From: Rheum nobile
Lineage: Eukaryota; Streptophyta; Magnoliopsida; Caryophyllales; Polygonaceae
Assembly: GCA_027886185.1 (NCBI GenBank)
Contig: WOAB01000893.1
Span: 3,968,001-4,032,000 of the forward strand
Direction: 5' to 3'
DNA length: 64,000 nucleotides
The position numbers and the translations under genes are program-made. The notes under the pieces are model-generated. The model was given only the letters and a program-made list of their open reading frames with translations. It did not search any database and was not told the origin of the DNA. Shown in pieces: positions 31,522-44,475 of this stretch (position 1 is the first letter of the stretch; each line of letters opens with the position of its first letter).

Positions 31522-34500
31522 TTAGGCTAAGCTTACTTGTGAGTTTAAGTTGTTGAAAGCCTCCTTGAACACAATGTTTTTTGTGCGGTCTATTGGTTGG
31601 TTTGCTTCATGTAGAATCAATATTTTTAGTCCTTGTGGGTCTGTGACACGTGAAATGCCAACATACAGTTGGCCGTGGCAGAAAACGGGTTTGGGGAGGT
31701 ACAATCCCACATGCTTTAAAGATTGGCCTTGACTCTTGTTGATAGTCATCGCGAAGCATTGTTTAATGGGGAACTGCCTACGCTTCATAACAAATGGCCA
31801 TTTTGTCTTTGTCAAACTTAGTGTAATTCTTGGAATAAGCATCTTCCTTCCCATGTTTGTGCCTGTTATAATTTCAGCCTCGATGACCCGTTCACCTAGA
31901 TGTGTAATTATGAGGCGTGTCCCGTTGCATAACCCTTGGGTAGGATTAACATTTCGCATTAGCATGACCGGCAAACCTTCTTTTAGGTTGAGGATGTGTG
32001 GAGGCATTCCTGTAATGAAATTGTACATAAGTGCACATTGTTTAAGGTGTAGGTTTCGTGTTTTAGCATGAATGGTTGATGCGTAAATGTAGCTGTACCT
32101 GAAAAATTAAGTTTGTTGAGGAATTCGATGGGGTACATGTGCTTCTGCTCTGCGATATTTGTTGAAGCCATACATATTTCGTCCGAGCTCTTGTATGATC
32201 GCATTGAGCCTTGCAATGTGTTGTTTATCCTATCAGCATCTTCATTTAGTGGTGTGAGAATAGCCCTTTCCTATAGGTATGCCAGATTTTTTTGGTTAGG
32301 GGCGAAATCAGTGAACACTTCATCGATGATTTGTGCAATTGGGTTATTCCCTGGGGCGACGATGAATTGTCGGGGAATGTCAATCCATGTTGCCTCATCC
32401 TCATCTTCAAGAGCTATTGCTTTTGTGTTCCCATCGCCCACTTGCAGGATCCACTCATTGAACTTTTGTTTGTAGGTGTCAATTGTTCCATCACTTTGTA
32501 GCTCATTGACTCTCATACTTTGTGATAATGTCAGTACGTACCTGGCAACTCTTCCACAAAGGAGAGTTGTTTATACATGCTTGCACAATTTCTTGCCTTT
32601 TCCCCTTTGTTATGACGAGCATAATTTGTCTGAAATCTCCTCCTAGTAGGACTGTAATTCCCCCAAATAATTTCTGCTTGTTTTCCTCTTTTTTGATGCC
32701 TTGAATATCTTGCAATGTTCTGTTTAGTGCTTCAAATGCAAGCCTTTGTGTCATTGGGGCCTCGTCCCAAATTATTAGTTGGACCTCATGCATTAGTTGG
32801 GCTAAATGTGAGTTCTGTGTAATACTGCAAGTGCTATTCTCAAGTAGGTCGATTGGGATTACGAATCTGTTGTGAGTTGTCCGGCCTCCTGGTAGTAGTA
32901 GGGATGCTATTCCTGCACATTTTAAGGTAACAATGTTCAGGTAAGTAATTGTCTTATCCATGTTATTTTGTAATGATGTAGTAGATGGTGGTCGTATGTG
33001 TTGTGTTTTGAAAACTGCTTGTATCACACACCTGATGATGCAACCGCGAGCACAATCTTCCTTTCTGATCTTAACTTTGCCATTATGGTTTTGTAGAGGA
33101 ATGTCTTGCATGTGCCTCCAGCCCCATAAACAAAGAAAAATTCGCTGGTATGATTCTGAACTGATTCTATGACCTTGTTATAGATAATGAGTTGATCTGA
33201 GTTCAATGCTCCAAACAATGTATAGTGTAGGCCAACCATTTCTGTAGTGCTATAGGTCATCTCTTCTTGTATCAGTTTATTATCCATATTTGTGAGCAAA
33301 CTTTTATCCGGCCTTGGTAGATCTGGGAAATCTGATAGTGCTTTCTCATTCCTTGCAAGTATGTCTTGAATATGCAACAAACAATAGTTCTTGATTTGAT
33401 TCTCACTCAGCTCTAGGGTCGGAAATTTGAATTGCTTTCTCTTTTGGTAAAGTATGTCCTCCGAAAGTGCTTTCCAATTGTGGCCCTATAGATTGGCGGG
33501 GCTGGTGACGTCACAAAAAAGGAGTATCGTGACGATCAATTCCCTTAGTTGGGGCCTAGTCCCCCATACTTGTGCCTCTTGAATCGCATCTGTCCATTCA
33601 GTGTCCTCGTTTAGAATACCGCGCGCATAGCAAGTTTGCCTGAAGTTGTCATATGTTGATCCATCTACTGTTCTTATTTCTGCAAAATTCCTTGGCCCTT
33701 TGACAACATTTAAGAGCATTCTAAGGTAGTATCGCTCTCCTGCAGCTGGATGACAGTATACAATCCGACCAATTGGCTTTTGTTGTACCCTTTTAGTCCA
33801 GACCTTGTTTGCCGCATTCCACACATATTCTGTAGGTATTTCGGCATATGTGTATTGCCTTGCTTCAACATCTATGTTATTCAGGGTAAACCATTCAGTA
33901 AACATAGTTTTCTTAACTTCTTCCCTCTGCAGTAATGCTGGCAAGTTCTGACTATCTGAAAGTGTAATAGGGTTCTGATCTGGCAAGTGAAATGTTAAGC
34001 GAATGACCGCTGGCCTGGAGTAGTGAATATCAAAGGGAAAAATCCGACACGCAGCTTCACAAGAAGATAAGTAACGAGACTCAAGAAATTGTTGGATCTC
34101 ATCTACTTCAATCATTTTCCCTGGCTCATTATTATCTACATTGTTGTTGCTCTGCATGAAGACTGCGATTGCTCTGTCTGGGCCTTTGCTGATGTACTTG
34201 AAGAGGTATTTTATTGCTCTTGATCGATTGCACCATTCCACATTAATGTGTGCCTGATATTTTAACAACAAATACCTGTTGTATGGCACCACATATCGGT
34301 TATCAAGCTCTGTCTTTCCCTTTTTTAACAAATACCTCGTTCTGTCTGTGTCGGTAGACGGGATAACCATCTTCATCAAGTGTCGTGTTTGCATAGAATG
34401 GTTTTGGAAAATGTTTCTTGCATACACCGTTACTCATGCATGGCGCGTTTTTGTTGCCCTCACCGCACAACCCATGCAACATATGTTCAATTATAACTTT

Positions 34501-36405
34501 ATGTGCTTTTGGATCTCTTTCCTTGCTAGGGATTTCAGCTGAAATGACTTCGTCTTTGCCTAAATTCCTTCTTGTAGCCAAATTAGAATATGTGCATGTG
34601 GGAGTCCCCTTTTCTGGAATTCAATTGTGTAGACAACTGCGTATCATTTTAGAAACAATGGCTTAGTACGATGTAACACGAAAAGGAGTCGTAAATATTA
34701 TGGGCTAGTATTAGGAAAAGGTGGGCGTAAGATATGCATGCATTTTAAAGCTTGAATGTTTTTGTGAACATGACATACCGGCATTTGTTGGGCCGAAAAT
34801 GTTTTTTTGTTAATGTCTTGCACGAGCTGCGCTAACTTCTGCTAGAAAAGACGCGTCATGATTTCTGGTCTGTCAGCCGCTTGTTGTCCTTCTAATTCCT
34901 TTAACATTTCTTCTATCTCTGGCCATTTCGGATTAGCTGTGAATGTGATAAAGAGGCTAGGGTTTCCATATGTCCTGCATAATCGCATCTTGATAGTTTT
35001 GGACCATGTACCTTGGGCTGCCAGTGAACGTTGCTGGGAGAACTATTCATCTACCAATGGACCTTGCTTCCGTGTCTCCTTTCAAAACGGCATCACAAAT
35101 ATTATTATACAAATCAGCCCGAAGCTGTTTTTGGTTAAACTTGATCCAGCGCAGTCGTTGTTCTTCCAGTGCGGTATATGCGTCCACCAGATATTGGTGG
35201 TACAACCTCCCCCCGCGTAAGAGTCCCGGGCCTTCATCTGTTCATTGTTGAATTCTATAGGAATAGAACTCCCTCATTGTAACACGTCCCCTTTGAGTTT
35301 TCCTCCTTCCACTATTTGAATAATATGAAATGTTTTCATGGAAGCCATCTTCACCGTGTGGAAATAGCAGTGGGTACTGTAGAGCCATGTAAAGGGGATG
35401 CAATTCAGATATCCTTTGTGGGCCTCTTGATTTGCTTTGTATGTAAACATCTCTTGGCCCGGTACTTTGACCAAAGTCTCCCACAATTAGTGATGCCACT
35501 TCAGCAACTGTAGGGAGGTTGTATTGCCTTTCATTTGGCTTCCTTTCACCAATGAGTTTGAGTCTGAACTCCATAGAGTCATTTGATGTTGCCCAATCTT
35601 TTGCCATGGTAAATGCCTTGGCTACACTGCTAGTTGAGTGCAGCATCTGCATCAAATCCAGCACAACTGATTGGTCTATGTCCTTATTGGTCAGATTCAT
35701 GCACCGCATCCTATTGGGAAGTTCGTTTCCGGTATCCGAAAAGTATAGTTGTGCATACATGCATCCAACATTGAAGGAGATGCAAATAATCATTATGCAT
35801 GTTCTACGCACGTGCTAATTTTCACAATATGTATGCGCGCTTTAGTTTTTAATAGATTCTTAGATCCTTTAAAATACATTATTAAGTGTAGCCTTTTTAT
35901 AATTAAAGGAGGAATAGGAAACCCCTAAATATACATGGCTAAATTAAATGCGGTTGTATAGAGAGAGGTGTCGAATTGATAAGTTAACCTATAGCTGTAG
36001 CTATGAAATGGGGCTCGTTTTTTTTTACCTGGGCGGGTCTCCTTCTTCAGACATAAGTGATCCTAGTCTATGGTAGTTTTGACCCGAAATTCTGAAAGTG
36101 TACGGTCCGCGTGACTGGTTAATTTTCTCATCAATCCGTGCTCTAAACGATGTGAATGAAAATATGCAATTGTAGACCCAGATTTTCTGCCTAAAATCAA
36201 CACATTCAGCGTTGCGCCCTTCAAGGAGATGTTTTAGGGGTTCTGGGGTGTCTTGTAATTTTGGAATCTTGACCTTGCCTTCTTGACAACATATGGTGTA
36301 GGTGAGATTCACTTCTGTTGTTGCGGTTCTTTTTTCCTCCTTCCACATGGTTGCATTGCAGAAATGACATTTATATTTAGGGTAATCTAGCTTCTCATAT
36401 AACAC
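31522..36405 (-). pseudogene. Helitron Rep/helicase (RepHel), decayed
   Basis: In minus-strand order. The N-terminal zinc-binding region (36405-36025) has CHFCNATMWKEEK, CCQEGKV and GQNYHRLGSL. After a gap that looks like an intron comes YAQLYFSDTGNELPNR (from 35811). The Helitron_like_N Rep domain carries the HUH motif FQKRGLPHAHILIW (34660-34588) and the two-tyrosine motif IKYLFKYISKG (~34230-34195). The PIF1-type helicase has Walker A at ~33115 reading YGAGGTCKTFL, Walker B LIIWDEAPM, then LLGGDFRQIM and a terminal KSQGQSLKHVGLYLPKPVF. An intron at ~33011-32917 fits GT..AG. At least four stops or frameshifts break the frame (about 35240, 35040, 34580, 34310). The Walker A has Cys where the helicase family has Gly before the catalytic Lys. 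Non-functional as it stands. Confidence 0.9.
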
Positions 36406-36762
36406 CTGTGTGCCTGGTACAACAATTGATGTTTAGTACACATTTGAGGTGGTATGAATTATTAAATGTAAGTATGATTTGATCTTACCCGTTGATTTAT
36501 GTGCTGGATGCAGAGTTGGTGATTATGTCGGGGCTACACCTAGGATGTTTTCTTGCACAGAAGTGGTAATGACACTGTAAGTATCACATTTGACGTTGTT
36601 TATTGTCTTCCAATTTAACAAAAGTGCATTTGCCAGAACCTATTAAAACTAACTTCACTTGCTTATACATTCATACAATTACCCATATGTTCTTTCATCA
36701 ACATACTTGCAGATTCAATATTTATATGCATCTGGATTACTTTGATGCCTTTGACAATTTAT

Positions 36763-37570
36763 TTATCCTGGTTTGCCAAACATGAACATGAACCCTAAAT
36801 GCTTTGTAGGTTTGCATATGAGACAATGAACTCCTAAAAGACCATCATTATACTTGCAGATGTTATATGATTTAAGTTTCTTCGTGATTCCATGTTCAAG
36901 GGCAGCTAGAGACGGGTATGCTTGCTCTGAAATCTCTCTGGTCATATCACTATACGTTTCGAGCGTTTGGCTTAATGCAGTGACTTTCTGTTTGAGCAGG
37001 TTGTGGCTGGCTTCCTTCTCGCGCAAAAGCTGTTCTGTGATCCTCAGCTTCTGGTTCGAGAGCCAGAGCATTAATTCTAGGTTCTGATTTTCCAACTCCA
37101 TCGCCATGAGCTCGTCTTTGTCCAACTCGATATCCCTCTTGAGCTCTTCAATTGTAGTTTGTAGCTGAATGATTAGCTGATCGTTGGATTCGTTTCCTCT
37201 GCTGAGTTGTTTGGCTTTTCTCTCTGCAAAGTGGAGATTGAACTCCAGGTCTATGACTTTACTTTTCAGCTAAGCTTTTTCGTTCTCCAACTGGCTTGTG
37301 ATGGTCTTCCCAGTATGCAGTGCTTCCAATTCCTCTTTGAATTGATCAGTCTCGCCCGTTAAAGACGTGGTTTGTCCAGATGCTGCATTATCTTCATCTT
37401 GAACCTTGCTCTCGAGCGTTGCACAGATGTTGTTATTTTCCAACATTGATCCTTCCAGCTGTATGATCCGTTGTTTGAGTCGTGTAGCCTCTGTTGTTAT
37501 TGTTTTTATTTTGTCTTCTACCGTTGTCTTCTCATCAATCAAGAATTCAACTTCTGACTGAACGCTCTAT
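36763..37570 (-). pseudogene. Captured coiled-coil gene fragment, COP1-interactive protein 1-like
   Basis: One minus-strand frame, open except for TAG at 37270-37272 and another stop near 37565, encodes a continuous Leu/Glu/Lys heptad-rich coiled coil. It includes TRLKQRIIQLEGSM, LELMLWLSNQKLRITEQLLR and KQKVTALSQTLETYSDM. The stretch RLSNQKLRVTEQLL followed by a KE-rich segment is, from memory, typical of plant CIP1/NET-type coiled-coil proteins. After about 36850 the frame runs into intron-like sequence. It sits upstream of RepHel on the same strand, a usual place for Helitron-captured fragments. Confidence 0.55.
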
Positions 37571-38233
37571 GCCAGATTTGGTAGGCGATTGTTCCATTCT
37601 AGGATCCACTTTGTAGTTTCAGTTATTATGAAAGCATAGCCTGAGTATTGAGTAGTGAATCGTTTGTTGCTCTAAGTTAACCACAGGCTGAGTCTTATAA
37701 GGGACCTCTATATTGGTCCGAAAAGAGAGATTAGCAGATTTGGTCATATATTGTACCTTGTAGTGGGTTTGCTTTACAACTTTTATTTGGCTTGCTTTAA
37801 TTTTTTACCCCTCTTCTTGTATGTACTAAGAAGGTAAAATTCTGGTTCTTCTAGCAACGCAATTTCTGATTGCATGTTTTGTTTGTGTGAAATAAAAGTT
37901 GTTTTTGCCTTGTTTGGGTAGTGCAACTGTACTGCAATATAATACCTCATAGAGTCAAATGTGTAGTGAACTAACCAATTGTTATAGTTGATGCATGCAT
38001 TGATTGCTATTGTGTTGCATCCCCATTTCGGAGGTTTCCTCGTGCCGTTTGTGGGTGCGGGATATTAGCATGTCCTGGTTGCGGTTCTGCCTCGACATTT
38101 ACTGAGCTTCCTGTTGCCATTGGTTAGTGTGTTTTTAAATCATGCGCGATGTTGATGGTGGGCGGAATATAGGATTAGCATGTGTGGTTTATACTTGAGC
38201 TGAGGGATTTGAGGATTTAATGCATGTCCGTAA
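37571..38233. other. Unassigned Helitron interior
   Basis: No gene recognised. May contain introns of the flanking captured fragments. Confidence 0.3.
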
Positions 38234-38536
38234 TTAGTAAGACATACCTGAGTTTGTTATTTGTAAACCACAAAATGTTTGAAACCTTCCATCTTGCCTT
38301 CGTATAGTTCTTGTGCATAGGTGTATGGGAATGCCGAAATCTGTGAAATTTAGTATCTCCCCTGCGGATGTTTTTGTTATTGAGTAACGTGGTTCGATTC
38401 CATATGTGCAGGTATAATATCGTTGGACACGTAAGATAAAGGTACCTCTGTTATTTATAGTGTTAGCCTTCTTTATGGGGTCAATACATGTCTTGTTGTT
38501 TGGCGTATTAGGCTTCCTCAACACAGAAGAGGACAT
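38234..38536 (-). CDS. Hypothetical 100-residue protein
   Basis: A complete minus-strand frame with an ATG at 38536 (MSSSVLRKPNTPNNK) and a stop at 38234. It has no recognisable domain, signal peptide or membrane segment. It is basic and has five cysteines. Upstream, the minus strand has TTTTAGGGTTTTGAC, a telo-box-like sequence. It could be a small captured exon or a chance frame. Confidence 0.25.
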   Translation of the reverse strand: MSSSVLRKPNTPNNKTCIDPIKKANTINNRGTFILRVQRYYTCTYGIEPRYSITKTSAGEILNFTDFGIPIHLCTRTIRRQDGRFQTFCGLQITNSGMSY

Positions 38537-40740
38537 CAGTCAAAACCCTAAAAAGAGACTGAAGTAGGCAATTGGTAGGAGGAGAATTACCTACGATGCG
38601 TAAGAATTGGCATGGAGTAGAGTGCACAGAAGAAGAATTGGAAGAAGAGGATCACGTAAATTGCTGGCCAGTATATGAAAAGGTGGAAGAATGGAAAGGT
38701 AGCCCAAAGGTGAATCCGATCGTAGAAGAATAGAAATGATTGATGTTCAGGTTAGGAAAGGTTCCATCGGTATTCCGAATGGTGGTGCATTTGTTATTGG
38801 TTTAAAAATCATGTATTATATTTTATTGAATATTTACATTGTACTCTAATTTGATAGTCGTTTGAACTTTTTTTAATAAAAGGGTCTATTGCTTCACATA
38901 TTGTTCGGCAACACAGCAACCCCTCTTGACCCTTTCCTAAGCCATCTCAATGGTAAACCAAATGTATAAGTGAGTTCGGGTTTCTCTACGGGTTTGTTTG
39001 GTAGGTGTGTTTATAAAGAAGTTTTTGTTGATAAAGTGATTTTTTTTGGAAACGTGGTATTTGAATTTTGAATATTGGTTGTTATGGGGAATTGTGAATG
39101 GAGGAAAAAAAGTGAGTTCTATTTATAAATTGTTTATAATCACATGGCCAAATAGTCCCTACTTTTCTTTCACATCTAGTTCAACTGTTAAGCATCTCCC
39201 CTAATGTGTATACATTTCCATTACTTAATAATCGTTATGAGGAACAAATTGGTTGGTCGACAATTTGTTCATATATTCGTCGCATAATTGATTTTCAACC
39301 TAAACCTAAGACCGAAGGATAATGAAAGCTTTCATTGTCAAAATGACCGATGATCTTTTGGATGAGCTGGGAATGAAAATGAAACTAAAGAGCAAACGTT
39401 TTTTTGGTATTAATTATTTCGATCTGGAAGTTTACTATTTCTTACTATGTTTAATGTATTTATTGTACTATACTATTAACAATTAACAATACTCTAGTCT
39501 GCATATAAGGAAGAAAACACATCATGTAACAAAATCGACTATGTATTACATTAAGCAAAAGTAATATTTTAAGATGCAACTTTAAATATATAATTAGTTA
39601 ATTACACCGGGATACAAATTATGCACAATTATTTCAGTCATAGCAAAGTATATAATTATATAAGAAAAGGAGTGAAAAATTGTAGATGAAGAGATGAAAT
39701 ACACTAAATTTTAAAAGGACCCATATTATAATAATCTGTTGTAAGAAATACCAGTGAAATGGGAATGAAATTTGACATAGATACCAATTAATTGGTCGAT
39801 CATTTTCATATCCCCAGTTGGAGGCACAATAAAATCAGAATAGTTGTACATAACTTGATTGATGATGATAAAAAAAAGTTGATTGGAGCATGACATTTTA
39901 ATGCTTCTCATGTTTTTCTTCCACTCCCTTGCAATACTTAAATGTACAAAATAGGGGATATATCCCACGCTTTCCTCTTCTTTTATTTAATTTATATAGA
40001 TGAGTGGTATGTTTGGAGTGTTAGTAGGCGTTTGAAGTATTACCTTTTTTTGGAATATGAATGAGTATGTAGTTATTGTGATTGGATTTTAAATATGGTT
40101 GGAAAAATTCAAAACTCTAGTTGAGTATTAATCGGTTCAACTTAAATTCTTTTGAAAGCTATAGTTAAGGACTTGACCAGTATAATCAAAATTGATTCTT
40201 AACAAATTATTAGACTAAAGGCCAAGCATAACGAAGTTGGTTAAGGTGTGTAATGGAAGTGCATTTTCCCTGTCATTGTAACTATATAATTTGATTTTTA
40301 TGTTCTTTAATGTTTGCTTTTCATTTATGGTTGCTTATTATATGCCATAAGGAATTTTGATTTCATTTGGAAAAAGAGATCTTTAAGTGCAAGAGACTGT
40401 TTAAAAGAAATTCCCATTTCTTTTGTTGTTACATTTCTTTCCTTATATGGAGTTCATATTGTTTCTAAAACCTTGTGCATCTGAAATGGTTTTTGGTGTT
40501 AAGCTATGGTTTTGTCATTTTAATTGTGCCTTTGTGATGTTTATCGGGTGTTGTTAAATTAATAGGGTTTTTTTTATATGAATTGGGGATTTTTTATTTA
40601 ATATACTGGAATAAATGTCCTTTTAACGTGTAGTATACTTGTGCTTTGAATGTGTTAAATTTGTCTTAACTGAAGTATTGAGTTCCAATGCAAGCTTTGA
40701 ATAGAACATGGGTTTTAAGTGGGGATCGATCTGGGCATTG
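38537..40740. other. Unassigned AT-rich Helitron interior
   Basis: No gene, element end or notable repeat recognised. Short frames only. Confidence 0.35.
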
Positions 40741-41249
40741 ACTCCAGCAGCGTGGGTTCAGCCGATAACCCTAACCCCTCTTCTCTCCATCTCGATTGCG
40801 TATCTCTTTTTCACAATTTTCTGATTGCGATATGTTGCTCCCTCGCTCATTCTCTCGATAGAGACGTCGTTGTTGATTCTCCTCTGCTTTTTTGTTAGGT
40901 TTGAAACTCTTCTTCCTTTCTTTTTTGTTCTCTTCAGTGTCGCCGTCGTTGTGCATTCAACAATTTGGTGTGTTTTTCAATTGTTTTAGGGTTGTTCGCC
41001 GCTGGTTCACAATTTTCTAACATTTCTTCATCTCGTTTGTACAGGTGGGTGAGAGAAGGAGGAAACCCTAGTCCCCTTTCTTCTATCGGTTCGCCGCTTT
41101 TGGTTCGTCGTTGCTTGTTTGACTAGTTTAGGTATCGAATGTTCTCCATTTGTTTGTTAAAACTCGTTGTTGGAATGTAACCTTCTACATCTGTTTTAGT
41201 TCCTTGCAATTGTTTAAGCGTATATTCTTTCATTTATTTTTTGTCCTTG
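40741..41249 (+). promoter_or_regulatory. Possible 5'UTR/promoter of a captured plus-strand gene
   Basis: Pyrimidine-rich, GC-richer sequence with CCCTAACCCC and repeated TTCTCTC blocks, a splice acceptor-like TTTGTACAG at 41037-41045 and another AAACCCTAG near 41063. This looks like the leader and first intron of a plant housekeeping-type gene on the plus strand. The next credible coding exon on that strand is at 54617, beyond the Tekay insertion. Confidence 0.35.
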
Positions 41250-41773
41250 TAAAGTGATTTCGTCTAGATCGATGTTAGATGATTATAGTTGATATTCTGC
41301 TGTGGCTTTTTGGTGTTTTTGTTTCTGCGATTGGTTGCCATTTTGTTTTTCTGACGCTTTGACGGTGCACTGGCCTAGTGATGCTGATTATTGCGAGCTT
41401 TGGTTGTACAAATGTTTGTGTTCTAGGGTGCAAGCGTTCGATGTATTTGCTTCTGGTTGGATTTTAGGTTTCCCTTTTTAAACTTCACGGACCTAGTTTC
41501 TTTTTCTCTCTGGTAAGCATATTTGGTATTGTATTATGGTTTGGTGTTTTTTGGGTGTTGTTGTGCTTTTGGTTTGGAATTTTAGTTCATGAACATTTTA
41601 TTAGGATTGTTTGTTTGTGTATATGAAACGTTATATAATTTCATTTATAATGCATAGTTGCTTGATTTAGTCATGACGTCATAGTGTGGCATATGAGCCG
41701 CATTACGGTCGGGAAACTTGTTGCTTTTCACTTTTCCCCTCGGCTGCATTTTGTGTCTGGTTCTTTCTCCTCG
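41250..41773 (+). repeat. 524-bp tandem duplication, copy 1
   Basis: From TAAAGTGATTTCGTCTAG to TTCTTTCTCCTCG. The second copy starts at once at 41774 with TAAAGTGATTT, is split by the Tekay element after 11 bp, and resumes at 52987. Confidence 0.9.
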
Positions 41774-41784
41774 TAAAGTGATTT

Positions 41785-44268
41785 TGTAATATCCCGTATA
41801 TTTGTACGGATAAATTTCGAATTTTCTTAAGCCCGTATTGCAAGTCGGATTAAATTCAGGGAAGTACGAACATTCGGTGTAATGTTTGGTCTCTGTAATA
41901 TTTTTCTGAGCAATATAAAATACAGTTAACGTATTTTTGGGTTAAGAGATCGTTCGTGTACAAATATATTTAACCCGGGGTTAAGTAAAATTTACCACTT
42001 AAGGTAAATAATGACAAAAGAGGAGGAGTCGGCCTATGCCTTAGCCCACACCAGCAAACAACATCAGCAACTTGCAAGCAAGTTGGCACGACTGGCAGTT
42101 AGCCTTGATGACTCATCGGGGCTAATTGGCCTAGCTTGGACACCTCTTGGGGTACTTGTCTTCAGGATGGTCTTCGTGGTTTGCCTATAAAAGGAGAGGA
42201 GAAGTCGTGGGAGAAGCCAGAAGATAGCTCCTCACCATCTTTTGCTGTCAAAAACCCAGAAATCAGCATCCTGAGCTGAACTTTGAGCCCCGTTTGTGGA
42301 CGATTCTGACATTCGTTCGATCAAATAAAAGTTGAATCTTGGAGGTGGTATGTAGCTTAAGAGGGTGAGAAGATCAACCAAGCTCGATTCGAAGTAGAAG
42401 TCGATCGAAAATTGGTAAGAAAAACCCTTGAAGCTCACTGATTTTCCCTCTGAAATTCATGACTTTTGCTGAACTTTGAACCCAAATTGCGTGGTCGTCC
42501 GACCTTGTTTTGATCTGTTTTCAGGAGGTTCTTAGATCTGGTTTGTAGCTTAACAAGGTGGGAATCAAAACCAAGAAAGAATCGAAGCCTAAGGGATCGA
42601 TTTGGGTGAGTTTTCCCTCATTGTCGCTCTCGAATCCCCGCCTCTGTGCAGGTACCGCACCCCTCGTTAAACGTAGTTCATGGTGCCGAGGGTTTGTTTT
42701 GGGTATTTGGACATAGATCGAGGCTCGGATTTTTGATTCGTTTCCTATTCCTTTAGATTCGTATCTGTAGATATTGAATCTAAATTGATGTCTTGTTATG
42801 GGTCGTTCCATATGGATTTATTATCCAGGATCAGTTCCCGTTCCAGACTCGGAAACCCTTTAATTCTAAGCGTGCGAAGCTTTCGTCGGATCTAAGGCAA
42901 GTGGCGGTTCGCTCTTGCTCATCATTACATATTTCCATTAATTATCAATTGCTTAATTGCTAATTAATTTGGATTGATTATCGTTCATGTCTGGAATAGT
43001 TTTATGAAATTACTTTTGGAAGATAAAATGAATATTATAATAGGTTGTATATCTGTTAGAACAATGCTATTATATATATATGATCTAGATTGAAATATAT
43101 CTAGGATGTTGGCCTTAATGGCTTTATTATGATTCACTGTTCTGAACTGCTTAGTTAGAACGAGTATTCGTAGGAACGCTACTCGGTATCTCTCAGTGAG
43201 TACTAGTCGTTTCTTTATAACCAAGTGGATGGGATGTCCAGGCCCCAACACTTTTCTTTGGTCATGACCTTCTCCTATCCGAGTATAGGGGATGTGCACA
43301 ACAGCTGGTGCCAATCTCTGGGATTTAGTCGCAACTCTTTATATCTCAATATCCGCCGAGGATGAGATTCTAAAAGCTTGAAACGTGAATGATCGTTTTG
43401 GAATTATATAAGATAAGTGCTCGAGTGCACATAATTAATATACCTTTGGCGGGTAGTGCAGCTAAGTTATAGTGCAGTTAGGAAACTCGCCATGACTTGA
43501 ATGTAGTACGTTCTCTTTCCAATCTGGAGTCGTATCATGCGGTGATTCGCATTATACGGTGAGGTTGGTCGTGAACCGAAGCATCTCAGTCAGTTTTTAA
43601 CGTTATGAATATACATATGAAACTAAAGGTTCCAGACATTTGTCATGCTTCCGATAAGACTCACTCTTTTGGAGTCTTCTCTTGGATTAATTCCTATAAG
43701 ACTCATTTCCGTTGGAGTCTTCTCTTGATCATGTCTTTTGAGATATTCCAGTAGAAGTATGGTGGCTGGCTATCGTTATCGGTTATTATCCGAGAAACGA
43801 TGAGTCTAACATAATACGACTACTTAGAACCACTCTGCTTTGTACCCTTGCTAGTCTTTCATTAGACTAACCCACAAACATTGTTCTCTGCATGTGGGCT
43901 GGTGTCATCCGTTCGATTCGGCACATCAGATAAGTTGCCACCCAGTGAAGGCTAAAGAGCGACTATGACGGGAAGTGTTTTTGACAAGTTTATCCAGGTT
44001 GAGATCCGTGGCGTTGATCGCCATGGTCAAGACTTGCTTTATCTTTAAAAGACTTCCGCTATGTTATTTACTCTGAAAACAATGTTTTAACCTACGGGGA
44101 TTGGGTTGTAATCCCCTGACTTATGTTTTAATGGATGGTTTGTGGATTACATAAATGTTATTTATGATTTGAATAATCCGGTTTAGCCTTGGGTGGTTTC
44201 GGAGGTGAAATCCGGGATCACTGGCGGTAATGCCTTTCCAAAGGGGTTATGAATTTGGGGGTGTTACA
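41785..44268 (+). repeat. Tekay 5' LTR
   Basis: 2484 bp, same length as the 3' LTR. A TATA-like TATAAAAGG at 42187 lies about 400 bp in. Two minus-strand frames of 96 and 109 residues recur in both LTRs only because the LTRs are copies; they are not supported as genes. Confidence 0.95.
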
Positions 44269-44272
44269 GATT

Positions 44273-44284
44273 TGGTATCAGAGC
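44273..44284 (+). other. Primer-binding site
   Basis: TGGTATCAGAGC, complementary to initiator tRNA-Met, four bases after the 5' LTR. Confidence 0.9.
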
Positions 44285-44475
44285 GCAAATTTTAAAACGG
44301 GTTGGGTATTTGACAAACCATTTACTCGTTTTATACTGAGGAAAGTTTTCAAAGAACTTGAATTGAAAAGACATATCTTAATACCGTTCATAGTCGTGCC
44401 TTCTTCTTTGGTCTAATATGGAAAGCAAACTTCTATATTTAGAAAGACTAATTTCCTTCTCGTCGCCTGTAGGAT

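Noticed and set aside
31550..35818. Many plus-strand frames opposite RepHel
   Set aside because: Shadows of the minus-strand Helitron gene, without domains of their own.
42232..43314. Minus-strand frames of 68, 96 and 109 codons, repeated at 50945-52027
   Set aside because: They lie inside the two Tekay LTRs and recur only because the LTRs are copies. One frame differs by substitutions with no sign of constraint.
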